A DNA stretch of 64,000 bases, from NCBI GenBank assembly GCA_964036045.1, contig OZ038389.1, positions 44,143,119-44,207,118 on the forward strand, read 5' to 3'. The notes beneath the pieces are model-generated. The model searched no databases. It worked only from the letters and a program-made list of their open reading frames with translations, and had not been told where the DNA came from. Positions within the stretch are counted from its first letter, which is position 1; each line of letters starts with the position of its first letter. Of the stretch, positions 1-10,276 are shown in pieces. The position numbers were made by a program, and so were the translations under genes. This DNA is from Eutreptiella sp. 'Long Island Sound 2002'. Taxonomy: Eukaryota; Euglenozoa; Euglenophyceae; Eutreptiales; Eutreptiaceae.

Positions 1-278
1 CGGCTCGGACCCTTTTACAAAGCCCCACCGCCCCCCGCGCGCACGCACGGACGCACAGAAAACATGTATGCCTGCATGATTCACGGAAATATGCGTGGTC
101 ATCCTTGGGAACTGTGTTTCGTGCATGCACCCTCATATCTCGCCATACCTGATGTTCCAGTCCTGCATTCCAGGGTCCCAGGGTGCAGAATGACTCTTGG
201 ACGTCTATCAGATATGGTCGAAGTCAGCATCACTTTAAGAATCCTGCAGGGGCTGGCCGGACCTGCTACTTGTTTCAG

Positions 279-556
279 GACCGGCGATTGGTCGAGATGA
301 AGCCAACGCAAAAACTTCTGACGTATCTGAATCTACGAAAGCCAAGAATGCAGCTGATCTGTGCTACTGCCACTGCCGGGTCGCAACTTTTGGGATTTCT
401 GAACATGAAATCTCAAAAGTACAACTCTTTTGAGAAGATGAAAGTCATATCCAGTGAACCTGTGGCCCCGCGAACCAAAGGGTTGAGAAGTCGAGGGGTA
501 GCAGGAGTGAGTGTGCCGGCCCGCATCCGCCATGAAGTTATCCTCAACCCAGACAA
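279..556 (+). CDS. Helicase exon with motif III
   Basis: The acceptor is TTGTTTCAG before 279 and the donor is GTATCG at 557. The exon opens in phase 0 and leaves two bases (AA). It encodes the end of helicase domain 1 with QLICATATAG at the motif III (SAT) position, followed by the linker segment VPARIRHEVILNPDK. This resembles the 'vP..i.H.....' stretch that precedes domain 2 in DEAD-box proteins. The leftover AA plus the first A of the next exon restores a lysine codon. Confidence 0.7.
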
Positions 557-817
557 GTATCGCCTGAGCTTTCCTGATCTAACCTTCGTCCAAAGGGGAC
601 ATCCTCTGCATGTGTTCATGTTGTACCTGAGCCCTCGCAAACACTTGTGCTCATGCCCGTGCAGGTTTTGTGCCCTTGTGTGGGTGCGCTTGTTCTCATG
701 GATCTTCTTCTGCGTCTTTTTTGGCCCATTTATGCGTGGAGGCATTGGGGTTGTGCCTGTGATCGGGTGCCGTTGTATCAGTGTGCATGCTATCGCCCGC
801 TCTCTCTCTCTATTCTC

Positions 818-860
<43 letters not shown>

Positions 861-3800
861 TCTCTCTCTCTCTCTCTCTCTCTCGCTATTCTCTCTCTCT
901 CTCTTCCTCTGTGTGTGTGTGTGTGTGTTAGTGTGTGTGTGTGTGTGTGTGTGTGCTGAGCTTCACCCCATTCTGTTTGTGTACTGCCAGCTGCTGACTG
1001 CATTCGTTGTACTCTAGAGCATCTTTTCTGGATCGAGAGTTTTTCTCTTTCGCACTTCTGTTCTGGTCATAACAAAATTTTCGTGTCTGATACGTTCCAG
1101 CAGAAACAACAACAACAGCGACAACAACAACAACATTCGTAAAAAATTTGGTTCGGGTTCGGGCTTTGACTACCACCTCGCCCTCGCCACCCCACCGCAA
1201 TACAATGTTTCAAAGGCTCGTGCATGTCTAATGCTTCCCGTGGGTGGTTTTCTGGCTTGGTAGTTGAGTCCCCTTTTTGGTGTGTGTGGTTTGTTGAGTT
1301 TGGGGTAGTCTGTGTGGTGGGGTGTGGGTTGTGGCTCTGGGGGACCTGGTCCGGTTGGTGTTGGTCTGGGGGCATCTGGCAAGGATGATTTATGGGGTGG
1401 GCACGTGCCCTGAGAGAGAGATGCTGTGTGCATGCCCACCAATGGAGCTCTGTCAGCCAGCGGTGTGTATGAACAACGTCTGCACAACGTCAGCGTCACA
1501 GCATTCTCTCCTGCTGACACCTGCAGTTGCTGTGACGCTCATCAATATGGCAGAGATAAGAGGTTGTTAAAGCACCTGGATTGTTTGCACCCCACTCCGC
1601 TGGTGTTGGTTCACGCGGTTGATTTGCATTGTCAGAGTGCCAGAGGTCTAGGGATTTTATGTCAGTTTGCGCATCATTTGATTTGTGTTGCCAGAGATGA
1701 TCACCAGAAGCTGCTCAATATTGTGGACGTTTATTATCACGACGCACCCCATTCTGTTTTGATGACGGTGGGCAACACGGAGTCGGTGAATGGCTGGGTA
1801 TCTAAGCTCCGTGGACGCGGCATCACAAACGCCGCATCCCTATATGAAACTATGGGCTTTGGCCCAGACAGTGACCGGTTTGTTTTGCCCTCACCTTTTG
1901 GGACAAGACCAGCCAAATTCTTGAGAAATCGGATCTTCAATTGCGCCGGGGGATGGGGCTGTCCGGGCACCGGGGCCATCAATCAGTTTCCATTAATTGG
2001 CGCCAGAGAAACTCGCGGTCAAACAAGAATCAACAAGCATTTCACTGAATTACAGACCAATGCTGTCTTCTCTGGAGCCCCTCGTCACGCTGATTCCAAA
2101 AATACCAGTTTCACTTTTTCTGTAACCCGCACCACCAGGCCATCCTGTGGGCTTTAAGGGGGTCAGGCCAATGGAACCATGGCTGTTGCTCCCAGCCAGG
2201 GGGCTTTATCCCCTCCTTCATCCTCCTGCAATCGAAAATCCGGGGTGACTTTGCCGCATTTGCGATCAGCTGACCCCAGTCCAGTCCTGGCACCGGCTCT
2301 CCTGAATCTACCGTCTCTGGCAGACTGCTCCAGCTGCTGCACAACGAGCAATTGCAGCTTTCGGGGGGAATGGAATGGCATGGGCTGCAGCGGGGCATGT
2401 TGTTCCTCGTTCCAGATCCGGGGGAAGAAGTCCTGAACGAGCGCTCCAATCGTGGGCAAACGCCTGCAGCGATGTGCAAGACCAAGAGGCCGTTCGTTTT
2501 TGGCCCAAGTCTGCCCATCGCATGAAAGCGACGGGCGCGGGCACGCCCGATCAGGGACAGGGTCCAGTTCATCATGCGGTTGCCCAAGCCGCTGAGTGCC
2601 GCCCGACGGGATAGACACACAGCGGGCGGGAGCCGGGGCTGGCGGGTGCGTTGCAGTTGGCTGGCGGCTGAGGGGTGGCGTTGTTGAAAACGGGGTGGCT
2701 TGGTCCACCGGATGCGGGCGCCAGTGCAGCGCACCATGTGCGGCGGTGGGCGAGAGCGGGACGGTCTTCCCACAGCACGGCCCGCGCTGCCGTGCGTGTT
2801 GCTGCCCTGCGCGGCACAGCAGGGCACACCAAAGCACGTGCGTCCAACGAATGCCTCGTCCAACGAACACTTCCGTTCGGGCCATAATTTTTTGGGACCT
2901 GAATTAATTAGGTCCCGGGTTTAGGTACCGAATTAATTCGATACCGAACGGCGTGACCAACGAACACTCATGTTCAGACCGTATTTTTTGAGGATTTTAT
3001 TGTTCGCTGGACACGGGGGTAGGGTAGGGCATGGCGCAACAAAGCACCGCCGTTTTGCAGCCGCAGAAGACGTTGGCTCGTTGCGTTGCTGTGCTGGGAA
3101 CGTTGACACGGATGAGAACTTGGAAGAGGTGCTGCGATTTGACCCCACGGAAGGAGAGTTTAGCGACCGTTGGGAGAGTGACATGGCGGGGTCCGCGCAG
3201 CACGGCACTGGGGCCGGGTGGGTGGCACTAGGGTCCTGCGATCATCTCACGTGCCCCCACGTGCCTTTCGGACCATCGAAGAGGGGATCCGCTGAATAAG
3301 AGGGGGTTGGCTGTGCTCCAGGCTAAACTGGGGGCGGGTGAATGCCTGCTCAGGCACCGCACGGGTCGAGGAGATGTCCCCGCCAATGTCCTGCAGCCCT
3401 CGCCCCGTGACGGAAAGCAGGGGCCGCTTAGGTGCGCCATGCGGCGGCCCTTTTCCTCAAGTCGACCCATCGACATTTCCACGTTCCCACAACAAAACAC
3501 TGTGGCCCCTGAGCACCAGAATGTACACACCGGATTAACTTGATGACCTTGAACCCCCTCCGACGCACACACACTTCCCCATGGCCTTGGGTGGTCTCTG
3601 TCTGCAGTGCCACAGTGGATGCAGTGGAGCAGCTCAGCAAGCATCAGGAGCTTCAGCAGAGGTTTGAACAGAAAGACGGAGACCCCCTGTTCATTGTGGC
3701 CACCCAAATGACCTGCCGAGGCATCGATTTGAAAGGGGTGGATGTGGTGTACATCACTGCCTTGGCGAAGAATACGGATGAGTACCAACACTTGGCCGGC

Positions 3801-5333
3801 AGAAGTGGGCGAGAGGGCCGTGTGGGCAAGGCCATCTCTTTCTTGGATCAGGACGAGGTGGCGCATCCCCTCCAGTGCACGTGTGCTGCATTGCCGGAGA
3901 AGACATGCCCCCGTGCCTGACTCTGAGGGGGGGGTTGCAAGTGGGAGGGTGACGTTTCACAAGGGCAAGCGGGAGGAGGGCGACATTTGATGAGGAATGG
4001 GTCACGCAGGACGTAGGATGTGGAGTGGGTGTGGGGTTCCCCTCGTTGGTCGAAAAGTGCCTTGAACATTGTCATCGTCGCCGAAACAAAACGTGAACAT
4101 GCGCCAATTAAGCCCATAAACCATCCTACCCTTTGCTGTTCCATGCCCTCCTTGTTCATCTCGTTCGAAGCAGTCTTTGTTCGTTTTGTTCCCATCTTCA
4201 AACAACTTTCTCTGTTCATAATTTTGGGCCAAATGGTATTGCGATAAGCTTGGCAATTTGAACAAAAAGTGTACGAAAATGGCCTTGAGATGGGCCCATG
4301 TCGTCCATTTCGGCTCATCCTCATTCACAAAATGTTACCGCACCATTCACGTTGATGAACGTGGAAACGGCCAAGACGAAACGAAGGGACATACCAATAA
4401 AATGAACGACAGCATGAAGAAATTAACGTTACCGAGGATCTGAGGTGGGGGGAATGAAGCGTACGGCATTATCAGCCATGGCTTCCAACAACCGGAAAAC
4501 GAACTAGAATGGGTTGCACTTTAAAACGTGGTGATGTGACGAGCAGCAAATGTCACCCGCATGCCCCAGCCCCTAACTCCTTGTCATCCCACCCACAACG
4601 GGCTCACATTCTTGTGACTTTATATTCAGAGCCACAAAACTGGTGGTCCCACAAATGACAGTGACACGGTGCAAGCAAGCAACATGAGCAACAGTGCCAG
4701 TAAATGCAATGGACGAAGGTGGTATCCAAATAAAACGGGGATGGGAAGAACAAAGCGAAGGGACGTGCGGACAAATGCCACGAGCACTGGTATGGAAAGC
4801 AAAATGATGAACGCAGGCACCCGTCAACAAGCGAAGCCGGCCGTTAGCAAAACCGATGCAGATTGCAGACAGACAGAATGAACGAGGGTGGGCGCATCCA
4901 AAACAAATCAAGTCGGTCAGGACGAGTGAGAGCGAAAATGACGAAGATTTGAACAAGATGAATCAAAGTGGGAACGACCAGAAGGGATAAAGGCACAAAC
5001 AAACGAAACAAGCGAGGCATCTAGTGATCTTGAACAACCCTCTCCACAGCTCGTGGTCACTACCAGCCACTGCTGCTACTTGGGTGGTGGAAACTGTGGG
5101 TGATGCAATCCAGGCAGGAGTGCGGAGATTGCCACACAAGAGCCAAAGATGTGGCGTATCTCCAGGTGAATATTGCATTTTAGGAATTAGGCTAACCATG
5201 TCAACCTGTCATAAGTGTGTGCTATTTTCAGGTGTATGGAATGATGCAGTTCAAGAGAGAGCTTGGCGTCAAGCTGAAGATGGGACCTGCTGAACTAATA
5301 CCCATAGATGCCCTTGGCCCAAGGACAATCTGA
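279..5333 (+). CDS. DEAD-box RNA helicase-like gene, 3' part (five exons, 5' end outside window)
   Basis: This is the C-terminal part of a DEAD-box RNA helicase-like protein, an ATP-dependent RNA remodelling enzyme. The proposed join is 279-556, 1695-1877, 3608-3857, 5067-5165 and 5232-5333; the phases agree (0/2, 2/2, 2/0, 0/0) and give 303 codons plus TGA. Visible motifs are motif III (LICATATAG), a motif IV region (SVLMTVGNTESV), motif V (VATQMTCRGIDL) and motif VI (HLAGRSGREGRVG). Motifs Q, I and II would lie upstream of base 1. Several motif residues are unusual: CAT for SAT, TQ for TD, and HL where HR is normal. It is convergent with the Piwi gene, with about 12 kb between the two stop codons. 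The helicase assignment is firm; the subfamily and the last two exons are uncertain. Confidence 0.72.
557..1694 (+). other. Helicase intron with (CT)n/(GT)n microsatellites
   Basis: The GT-AG intron lies between the exons carrying motif III and motif IV. It holds a pyrimidine-rich CT repeat block followed by a GT repeat block at about 800-957, and GT-rich sequence around 1280-1400. No other coding signal is seen. The Ser/Leu-rich reading frames here are translations of the microsatellite. Confidence 0.6.
800..957. repeat. Compound microsatellite (CT)n then (GT)n
   Basis: From about 800 to 908 the sequence is almost pure CT dinucleotides, broken by a few TATT or CGCTATT interruptions. From about 911 to 955 it is almost pure GT. 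This is a simple sequence repeat inside an intron. Confidence 0.95.
1695..1877 (+). CDS. Helicase exon with motif IV region
   Basis: The acceptor is GTGTTGCCAG at 1685-1694 and the donor is GTTTGT at 1878. The exon begins with one base that completes the Lys codon of the previous exon and ends with CG. It encodes DDHQKLLNIVDVYYHDAPHS and then VLMTVGNTESVNGWVSKLRG. This matches the start of RecA-like domain 2, with a 'K...L..il' helix, the motif IV strand and then the helix before the substrate loop. Confidence 0.68.
1878..3607 (+). other. Helicase intron, GC-rich, no gene seen
   Basis: This 1.7-kb GT-AG intron contains a GC-rich segment (about 2160-2880) in which all frames are accidentally open, so the long overlapping reading frames on both strands are judged to be shadows. 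Two adjacent palindromes lie at 2894-2945. I see no further conserved coding sequence. Confidence 0.5.
2894..2945. repeat. Two adjacent AT-centred palindromes
   Basis: Bases 2894-2916 form an almost perfect palindrome with arms GGGACCT/AGGTCCC around an AATTAATT centre. Bases 2924-2945 form a second palindrome with arms GGTACCG/CGATACC around the same AATTAATT core. They could be small cruciforms or remnants of a foldback insertion. Confidence 0.8.
3608..3857 (+). CDS. Helicase exon with motifs V and VI
   Basis: The acceptor is GTCTGCAG before 3608. The first T completes CGT with the CG of the previous exon. The exon encodes FIVATQMTCRGIDLKGVDVV (motif V) and HLAGRSGREGRVGKAISFLD (motif VI), the best evidence for the family. 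The donor is proposed at GTGGCG (3858); without it the frame runs on to a TGA at 3918-3920, which would be an alternative C-terminus. Confidence 0.75.
5067..5165 (+). CDS. Possible helicase 3' exon
   Basis: This open segment lies between a CACTACCAG acceptor and a CCAG|GTGAAT donor. It is in phase 0 at both ends and joins the next exon without a frame change. It encodes a Trp- and Cys-containing segment ending in TRAKDVAYLQ. An alternative acceptor at 5049 is also possible. There is no family motif here, so the call rests on splice signals and phase only. Confidence 0.35.
5232..5333 (+). CDS. Probable last exon of the helicase-like gene
   Basis: The acceptor TATTTTCAG is followed by an open frame reading VYGMMQFKRELGVKLKMGPA and then a short tail to TGA at 5331-5333. 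The charged, helix-like sequence looks coding, and its phase matches the previous candidate exon. It could instead belong to a separate small gene. Confidence 0.42.
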   Translation: MYGMMQFKRELGVKLKMGPAELIPIDALGPRTI

Positions 5334-7404
5334 CGAGCCCTGCGATTCGGGTGCTTGTGTGCTGTTCAGCTTTTCTTCTTCAACTTTTGGAAACACTGCG
5401 ATTGTCTTCGCACTTCAAGCTGATGATGCACTTTTGGATTTGCCAGGCATTCTCTGGGGTTCACATTCTTTTTTTCCCGTTCCCTTGTCAGTGCATTTTG
5501 TTTGACAATTGGCGGCATGGGGCTGTTAAGGAAGGGAGTTGGCGGGTGAATTGCTTCAAGTGACATCCCCTTGTTTGTATGATGGACAGACTGCTTGTAT
5601 GGATCAACAGTGAGGGTGCACCCAAGATCTTTTTGCATGTTTATGTATTTAGCACTTCAAGTAGGCCGGACGATCACAAAAGCTAATTAGTGCAAGGATC
5701 GTGTTTCTGGTTGAATTTTTTTAGGCTCTTGCTTGGCTTCTGACCCTTCTCAACGCTGCTCCCTATTTTGGGATTTGTGATGGCACGAGGATCTTTGTGA
5801 TTGGATGCGTGGCACGGAACAGGAAGTCAGATGGCTTTGTCATGTTCAGATTTCACATTGGTATGATAATGACATCTAGGAATAGAGGATGTTGTTGTTC
5901 AGGAGGTTGTAGTTCAAAGAGGGGTGTCCAGTCAGGTTCAGGTGACGTGAATGAAGACATAGGCATTTTGCAGATCAATTATTTGACAGGCCATGCCTGT
6001 GCAGCTGCTGTCTTAACAACAGCGGTTTGTCTGCCAAACAACTTGGAGCCCAAGTTGTGCATCTGCTAGATGAGGCAGTTTTGCAGGTAGATTTCTGGCC
6101 CAACACAGGTCATGCAGGTTGCCCGCCTGCCTCATTACTGATTTCGATACAATAGCATGGGTAGCAGCTGTGCTTGAACCACCGAGGCTATCGTCAATGC
6201 TGCAAACACGACTACACTGGCAAATTTGCAAATTATATATCGGTGCCCTGGCGTAGCATCCATTGGATTGTACCGTCTTTTGCAGTGGTCTGGGCAGGCC
6301 AGCTCAGTGGTGGATTTCATGTGGGTTCCGAACATTGTGAAGGGGGCGATTTGCAACCAGATGCCATCGCATTGGATTGTTTTGTTTTCTTTTTGTGCAC
6401 TCTTCGATTTCGCTTCCGTTCAGGCTCTGTTGGACCACACTTTTTTGCACCATCGTTTATGCGGTGCTGGGCTTGCGGGGTCCTTGTGCACTTAGCAACA
6501 GGCTTGTCCTAAGACAGGAACCCTGTTGAAAGGCAGTTTTGAAGTTCAGCCAAGCGTTGGCAGGTGGAGAGGACAACAACTTGGAAAGTCAGGGATATGG
6601 TTAAAATGCAGTCTGTCCAGGTGACCCAACCGCAGTGCAATGCTTCCCTCCAGATGTATTTATCATGCAGACGATCTAGTTAGCTATACATCAGGCTAAG
6701 CCATGCCATGGGTTAGTGCTGGCGAGTCTGTTAACAGGGTGGCAAGGCAACCGCAAAGCAAGGTTTAGCGGAATTTGGCAAGCCATTTAGTGTTTTTGCA
6801 CTGAACAGCGCTTTTGTCTGGCTGACCAGGCCAGCAAGCCATTTAGTGTTCTTCAGTGGCATCTTTCATCCTCTGCAGGCATGGGATTGTGGTCAGCCAG
6901 CTGCACCATGCATGACCGTTTATCGGTCACATGTGAGATTTTTTGCAGTGTCATTGATTTTTTTGCACGAGATTGCTCCTATCATATGGTGGCATTTGTG
7001 TTCTGTAACATATGGAGACAGAATTGCATTTTGCGTGCACAGCAGGTTGTGAAGAAACCCACCAGTTTGTCATTTACTGGACGGAGTGCAAGAGAGCAAG
7101 CAGATGGATTGATGGATTAATGTTTTCAGCGCAATATGCCTTGGATGAGTTTGTCTTCGTCCACGTGTAGTCCCCTGCTCATTTATGCCCAACAACCTGT
7201 TTCACAACAGTAGCAGGGATCCCCTGCATATATCCATTGTGGTTTTTGCAGTACTCGTTCAACAGAAGCACGCGTTGATGAATTGCACAGGGAGAAGGGA
7301 AGCTGTAGTGAGATGATAAATGTTGCAAAAAGGATGCACAGATTTATTGTTTGTCATGCCGCGGATTCAAAGGCAACAAGTGCTCGGACTTTTTCCATTG
7401 CTTT
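5334..7404. other. Intergenic, no gene seen
   Basis: I see only short scattered reading frames without conserved motifs, and no clear repeat array. A short motif (GCAAGCCATTTAGTGTT) occurs twice, near 6780 and 6835. Confidence 0.5.
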
Positions 7405-8048
7405 TTATCCGTTTCCCTTTGGAGGCCTTTGTTTGCACTCTCCCTTTGGAGGGTTTTGGTTTGCTCTTTTTGCACTTCTTGTTTTTCTTCTTCCTCTTTT
7501 TCTTCTTCTTTCTTCCAAAGGGTTCTTCGTCCGGATCCCTAGGGTCACCATGTCGTCTCCTCCACTAGAGCTCCTTGAGGTAGAAGTCAAGGATGTGTGG
7601 GAGTTTGAAGCGTCTCCGCCTGAATCAATGAGCCTATAGGGCTCCACCATTGCCCTTAGGGTGGTCAGCCCAGCGCCATTTAGTTCGTCTTGGGTTGAGT
7701 TTTGCACATGGTCGTAGGGCAGCTGGGCAGTGCGGGGCACGAAGGAACTCCGAACAACGGTGATGGGTGTTAGGATAGGCCAAGCGCAGACAGCGCTCAA
7801 GGTATTATCGAAGCCGGCAATCAAGTAGTTCGGCTTTACCCAGTGTGGCGAGGTAGCAGTGCCAGCGAAGGGGCCGACCGGGGTTCCAAGCTTTTGAGGA
7901 TCTCCTTTGTCAAGTTAGCGGTGTATTCTTTCAAGGCAGCTTGCATCACAGACCTCATCATGGATCCTGAGGATTGCGAAGATCCTTCGCTCGCGTAGAA
8001 GCTTTTGCGGGAAGCCGCTTTGCTTTTGGGCTCTTCATAAGGCCCCAT
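7405..8048 (-). pseudogene. Unrecognised coding-like region, two overlapping frames
   Basis: On the minus strand an open frame begins with ATG at 8048 (MGPYEEPKSKAASRKSF) and stops at 7836. A second frame, open from about 7910 to 7405, continues with Pro/Thr-rich sequence and ends in a basic tail (about NPLEERRRKRGRRKTRSAKR). The two frames overlap around 7840-7910, as expected for one reading frame broken by a single frameshift, or for two exons. A basic C-terminus after a low-complexity middle would fit a Gag-like or nucleic-acid-binding protein, but no family is recognised. Confidence 0.25.
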
Positions 8049-8789
8049 TGGAGCGTGATAATCACCAAGGGGCGTATAGCCAAGGTCTAAATGTAGGAGT
8101 TGTTTTGAATAGGACAGGTTCTAAGAAATGAAGTGCCGAGGGTGCAATAGTGTCCACCACTTTTGGAGTAGATGTTGTTGCAGGTCTGACTTGTCCTTAA
8201 AAGCACCTACGTTGAAAGAGAGGTTGTAGGGTGGCAGCCATAGGGACCGGGCACGCCAATAAGGCCCGGTGCCTCAGCCATAGGCGCCCAGGTCTCTGTC
8301 GGCGCATTATGAAAGGTTGCGCTTGTCTGCGCTTCTTTGCTCTCTTTTGGCGCTCGCAAGTAATCAAAGGGTCATCCGTGCGAACGCACACCCAAATCTA
8401 TTCAAGTCAAAGGACTCATCCGTAGATGCGGATAAGTGCCCACTTTGTGCTCGGTGCCCTAATTGTCCACACCCCTACCTGGCAAAATGTTCGGTGGCCA
8501 TAATACTACCACACCTAGCCTAAACCAAAAGCACCATTTTTTTGGCACCGTACAAACTACTTCACATGCCCAACGTTGTTTTGCATGCCGGCACGATCTA
8601 GTGCATGGCAAGACTACCTTTGGTGAGAGACTGCTAGCCAAACGGATACTATCCGCCTAGCCTCTTTACCATGACCCAAGTTACTTTGTTGCTACTTTGC
8701 TAGAATTGTTTCCTACCTGTTTCATTATCCTCCAACCCATGTTTCTACCCATTATTGAGATCTCTCACCTTGGGAGTACGAAGGGGTAA

Positions 8790-9180
8790 AATGTTTCTGT
8801 GACTACGAATATGCATTTTATGCCAACGCTGCATGTTTCAAAATCCAAACATGTTTCTTGTTTTCTACAATTTTGCCATCGTGTACAATTATGCCGGAGT
8901 CTCTGAAATACTAAAATGTTTCTTTCTAATCGTTGTGCTTTGATATCTAGCAATGCAGTTTTGCAAAAGTAAAACTGTTTCACTGCCAACTATTATGTCC
9001 CACTAGCTTTTGATGCAATTCTCAAATAACAGAAATACAAGTGTTTCACTGCCAACTGTTGTGCCATATATGTCTCCTCTGCGAGTTTCGAGAAGCAAAA
9101 ACAGAAGTGTTTCTGTTCCAACTGTTATGCCCTATTGGCCTTCATTGCAAGTTTTGACAAACATTACTGTTTCATCTCTC
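8790..9180. repeat. Diverged tandem repeat, unit about 66 bp
   Basis: Segments that contain GTTTCACTGCCAACTRTTRTG or close variants recur near 8976, 9043 and 9109 (spacing 66-67). More degraded copies with AAATGTTTCT lie upstream. About six copies can be followed. No coding role is apparent. Confidence 0.6.
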
Positions 9181-9784
9181 TATGTGGGCATAAACAACAT
9201 TTGGGTCTCCGCACAAAGAACATCTGGGGTCGTACTAGTGTCTTCGTCCTCAACCGTTCAAAAAAGTGTGGAGCACAATTATATGGTGCAGAAGAAATCA
9301 GGACAAGCATGATGAGAATAATGGTATTGCATCTATGAATCTATCTTTGATGCGTGCACAGGTGGGTCCATGCCATCCAACCAACCAACCATGCACAATC
9401 CTGGGGAAAGAGAATTTGTGTTGTAGGCCTGCTTCTTGAAAATCGGACACAGCAAACAACAGCAATTGCACATCGTAGTCAGAGGCACTGTGTATCTAGT
9501 CTTTCTCATAGACAGTGTGAAGAGGCTGCTAATCACTGTCGCTTCTACTGCCTGGATCGCAGGTAATGTGCCGAGGTGCCTTACGTTGTACGCCACCGGG
9601 CTGCACCGTGCTGGATTTTCTCCTTCGTACCGCTCCCCTGCCTATAGCAGTAGGGCGGGTGCTTGATGGTGCAGTGCAACTGCTGGATGCTGCAGTGCAA
9701 GTGCCGGTTGCTGCACTGCGATTGCTGGGTGGTGTGGCGCTAATACTCCGTTGCTCTGTAGCAGTCTATGCGTGGGGTAGGAAA

Positions 9785-10276
9785 TCATGAGAGGTAACAT
9801 GCTAGTCCGCCCTTCTCCTCTATCCGCTGCCGCACAGGTCCGTTGTTCATGTTGGGTTTGCGACGTGCTCGGTGAATTTTAACTGGCTGCCCGTGCATGA
9901 ATTCAATACAATACTTTTTGATCGCCCTCGCCGAAAATTTGTACAGCCGCTCGGCTGCACACAAGCTCAGCCGCCAGCTCAAGACACCCGCGATGGCTTG
10001 CAGCAGTTCGTGGCGATGCTCCCGCCATGAATACCCCACCACCTGCGGTCCGATGTGGTCTTGTCCATAGGCATCGTGGTTGTCATGTGCATGGGTTCTG
10101 CGCGGCGATCTCCTAACAAGTTGTGGTTGGATCCTTTCGGCTTTGGGGCGATGTGCTTGCACGTTCCTTGCTTGTTGGTGACGCGGAAGGACACCTGGAC
10201 CTTTCTTCTCTCTAACTTGGAGGGCTTTGATCTCGCGTAACCACCGTAACGCATGCAGCTTGGCTTGTCGCATCAC
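9785..10276 (-). CDS. Unrecognised open reading frame, doubtful
   Basis: A 163-codon minus-strand frame is rich in Arg, Lys and His, and includes SARAIKKYCIEFMHGQPVKI near its C-terminal third. A second frame over 9979-10254 starts MRYGGYARSKPSKLERRKVQ and looks equally coding-like, so a frameshifted gene is possible. I cannot place it in a family. Its basic composition would suit a DNA- or RNA-binding protein or a decayed transposon protein. Confidence 0.2.
   Translation of the reverse strand: MMRQAKLHALRWLREIKALQVREKKGPGVLPRHQQARNVQAHRPKAERIQPQLVRRSPRRTHAHDNHDAYGQDHIGPQVVGYSWREHRHELLQAIAGVLSWRLSLCAAERLYKFSARAIKKYCIEFMHGQPVKIHRARRKPNMNNGPVRQRIEEKGGLACYLS

Noticed and set aside
183-1017. Ser/Leu-rich tail of the first + strand frames
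   Set aside because: It is translation of the (CT)n/(GT)n microsatellite in the helicase intron; coding ends at 556.
2111-2907. Several long overlapping frames in GC-rich sequence
   Set aside because: All frames on both strands are open because of base composition, no motif is recognised, and the region lies inside a helicase intron.
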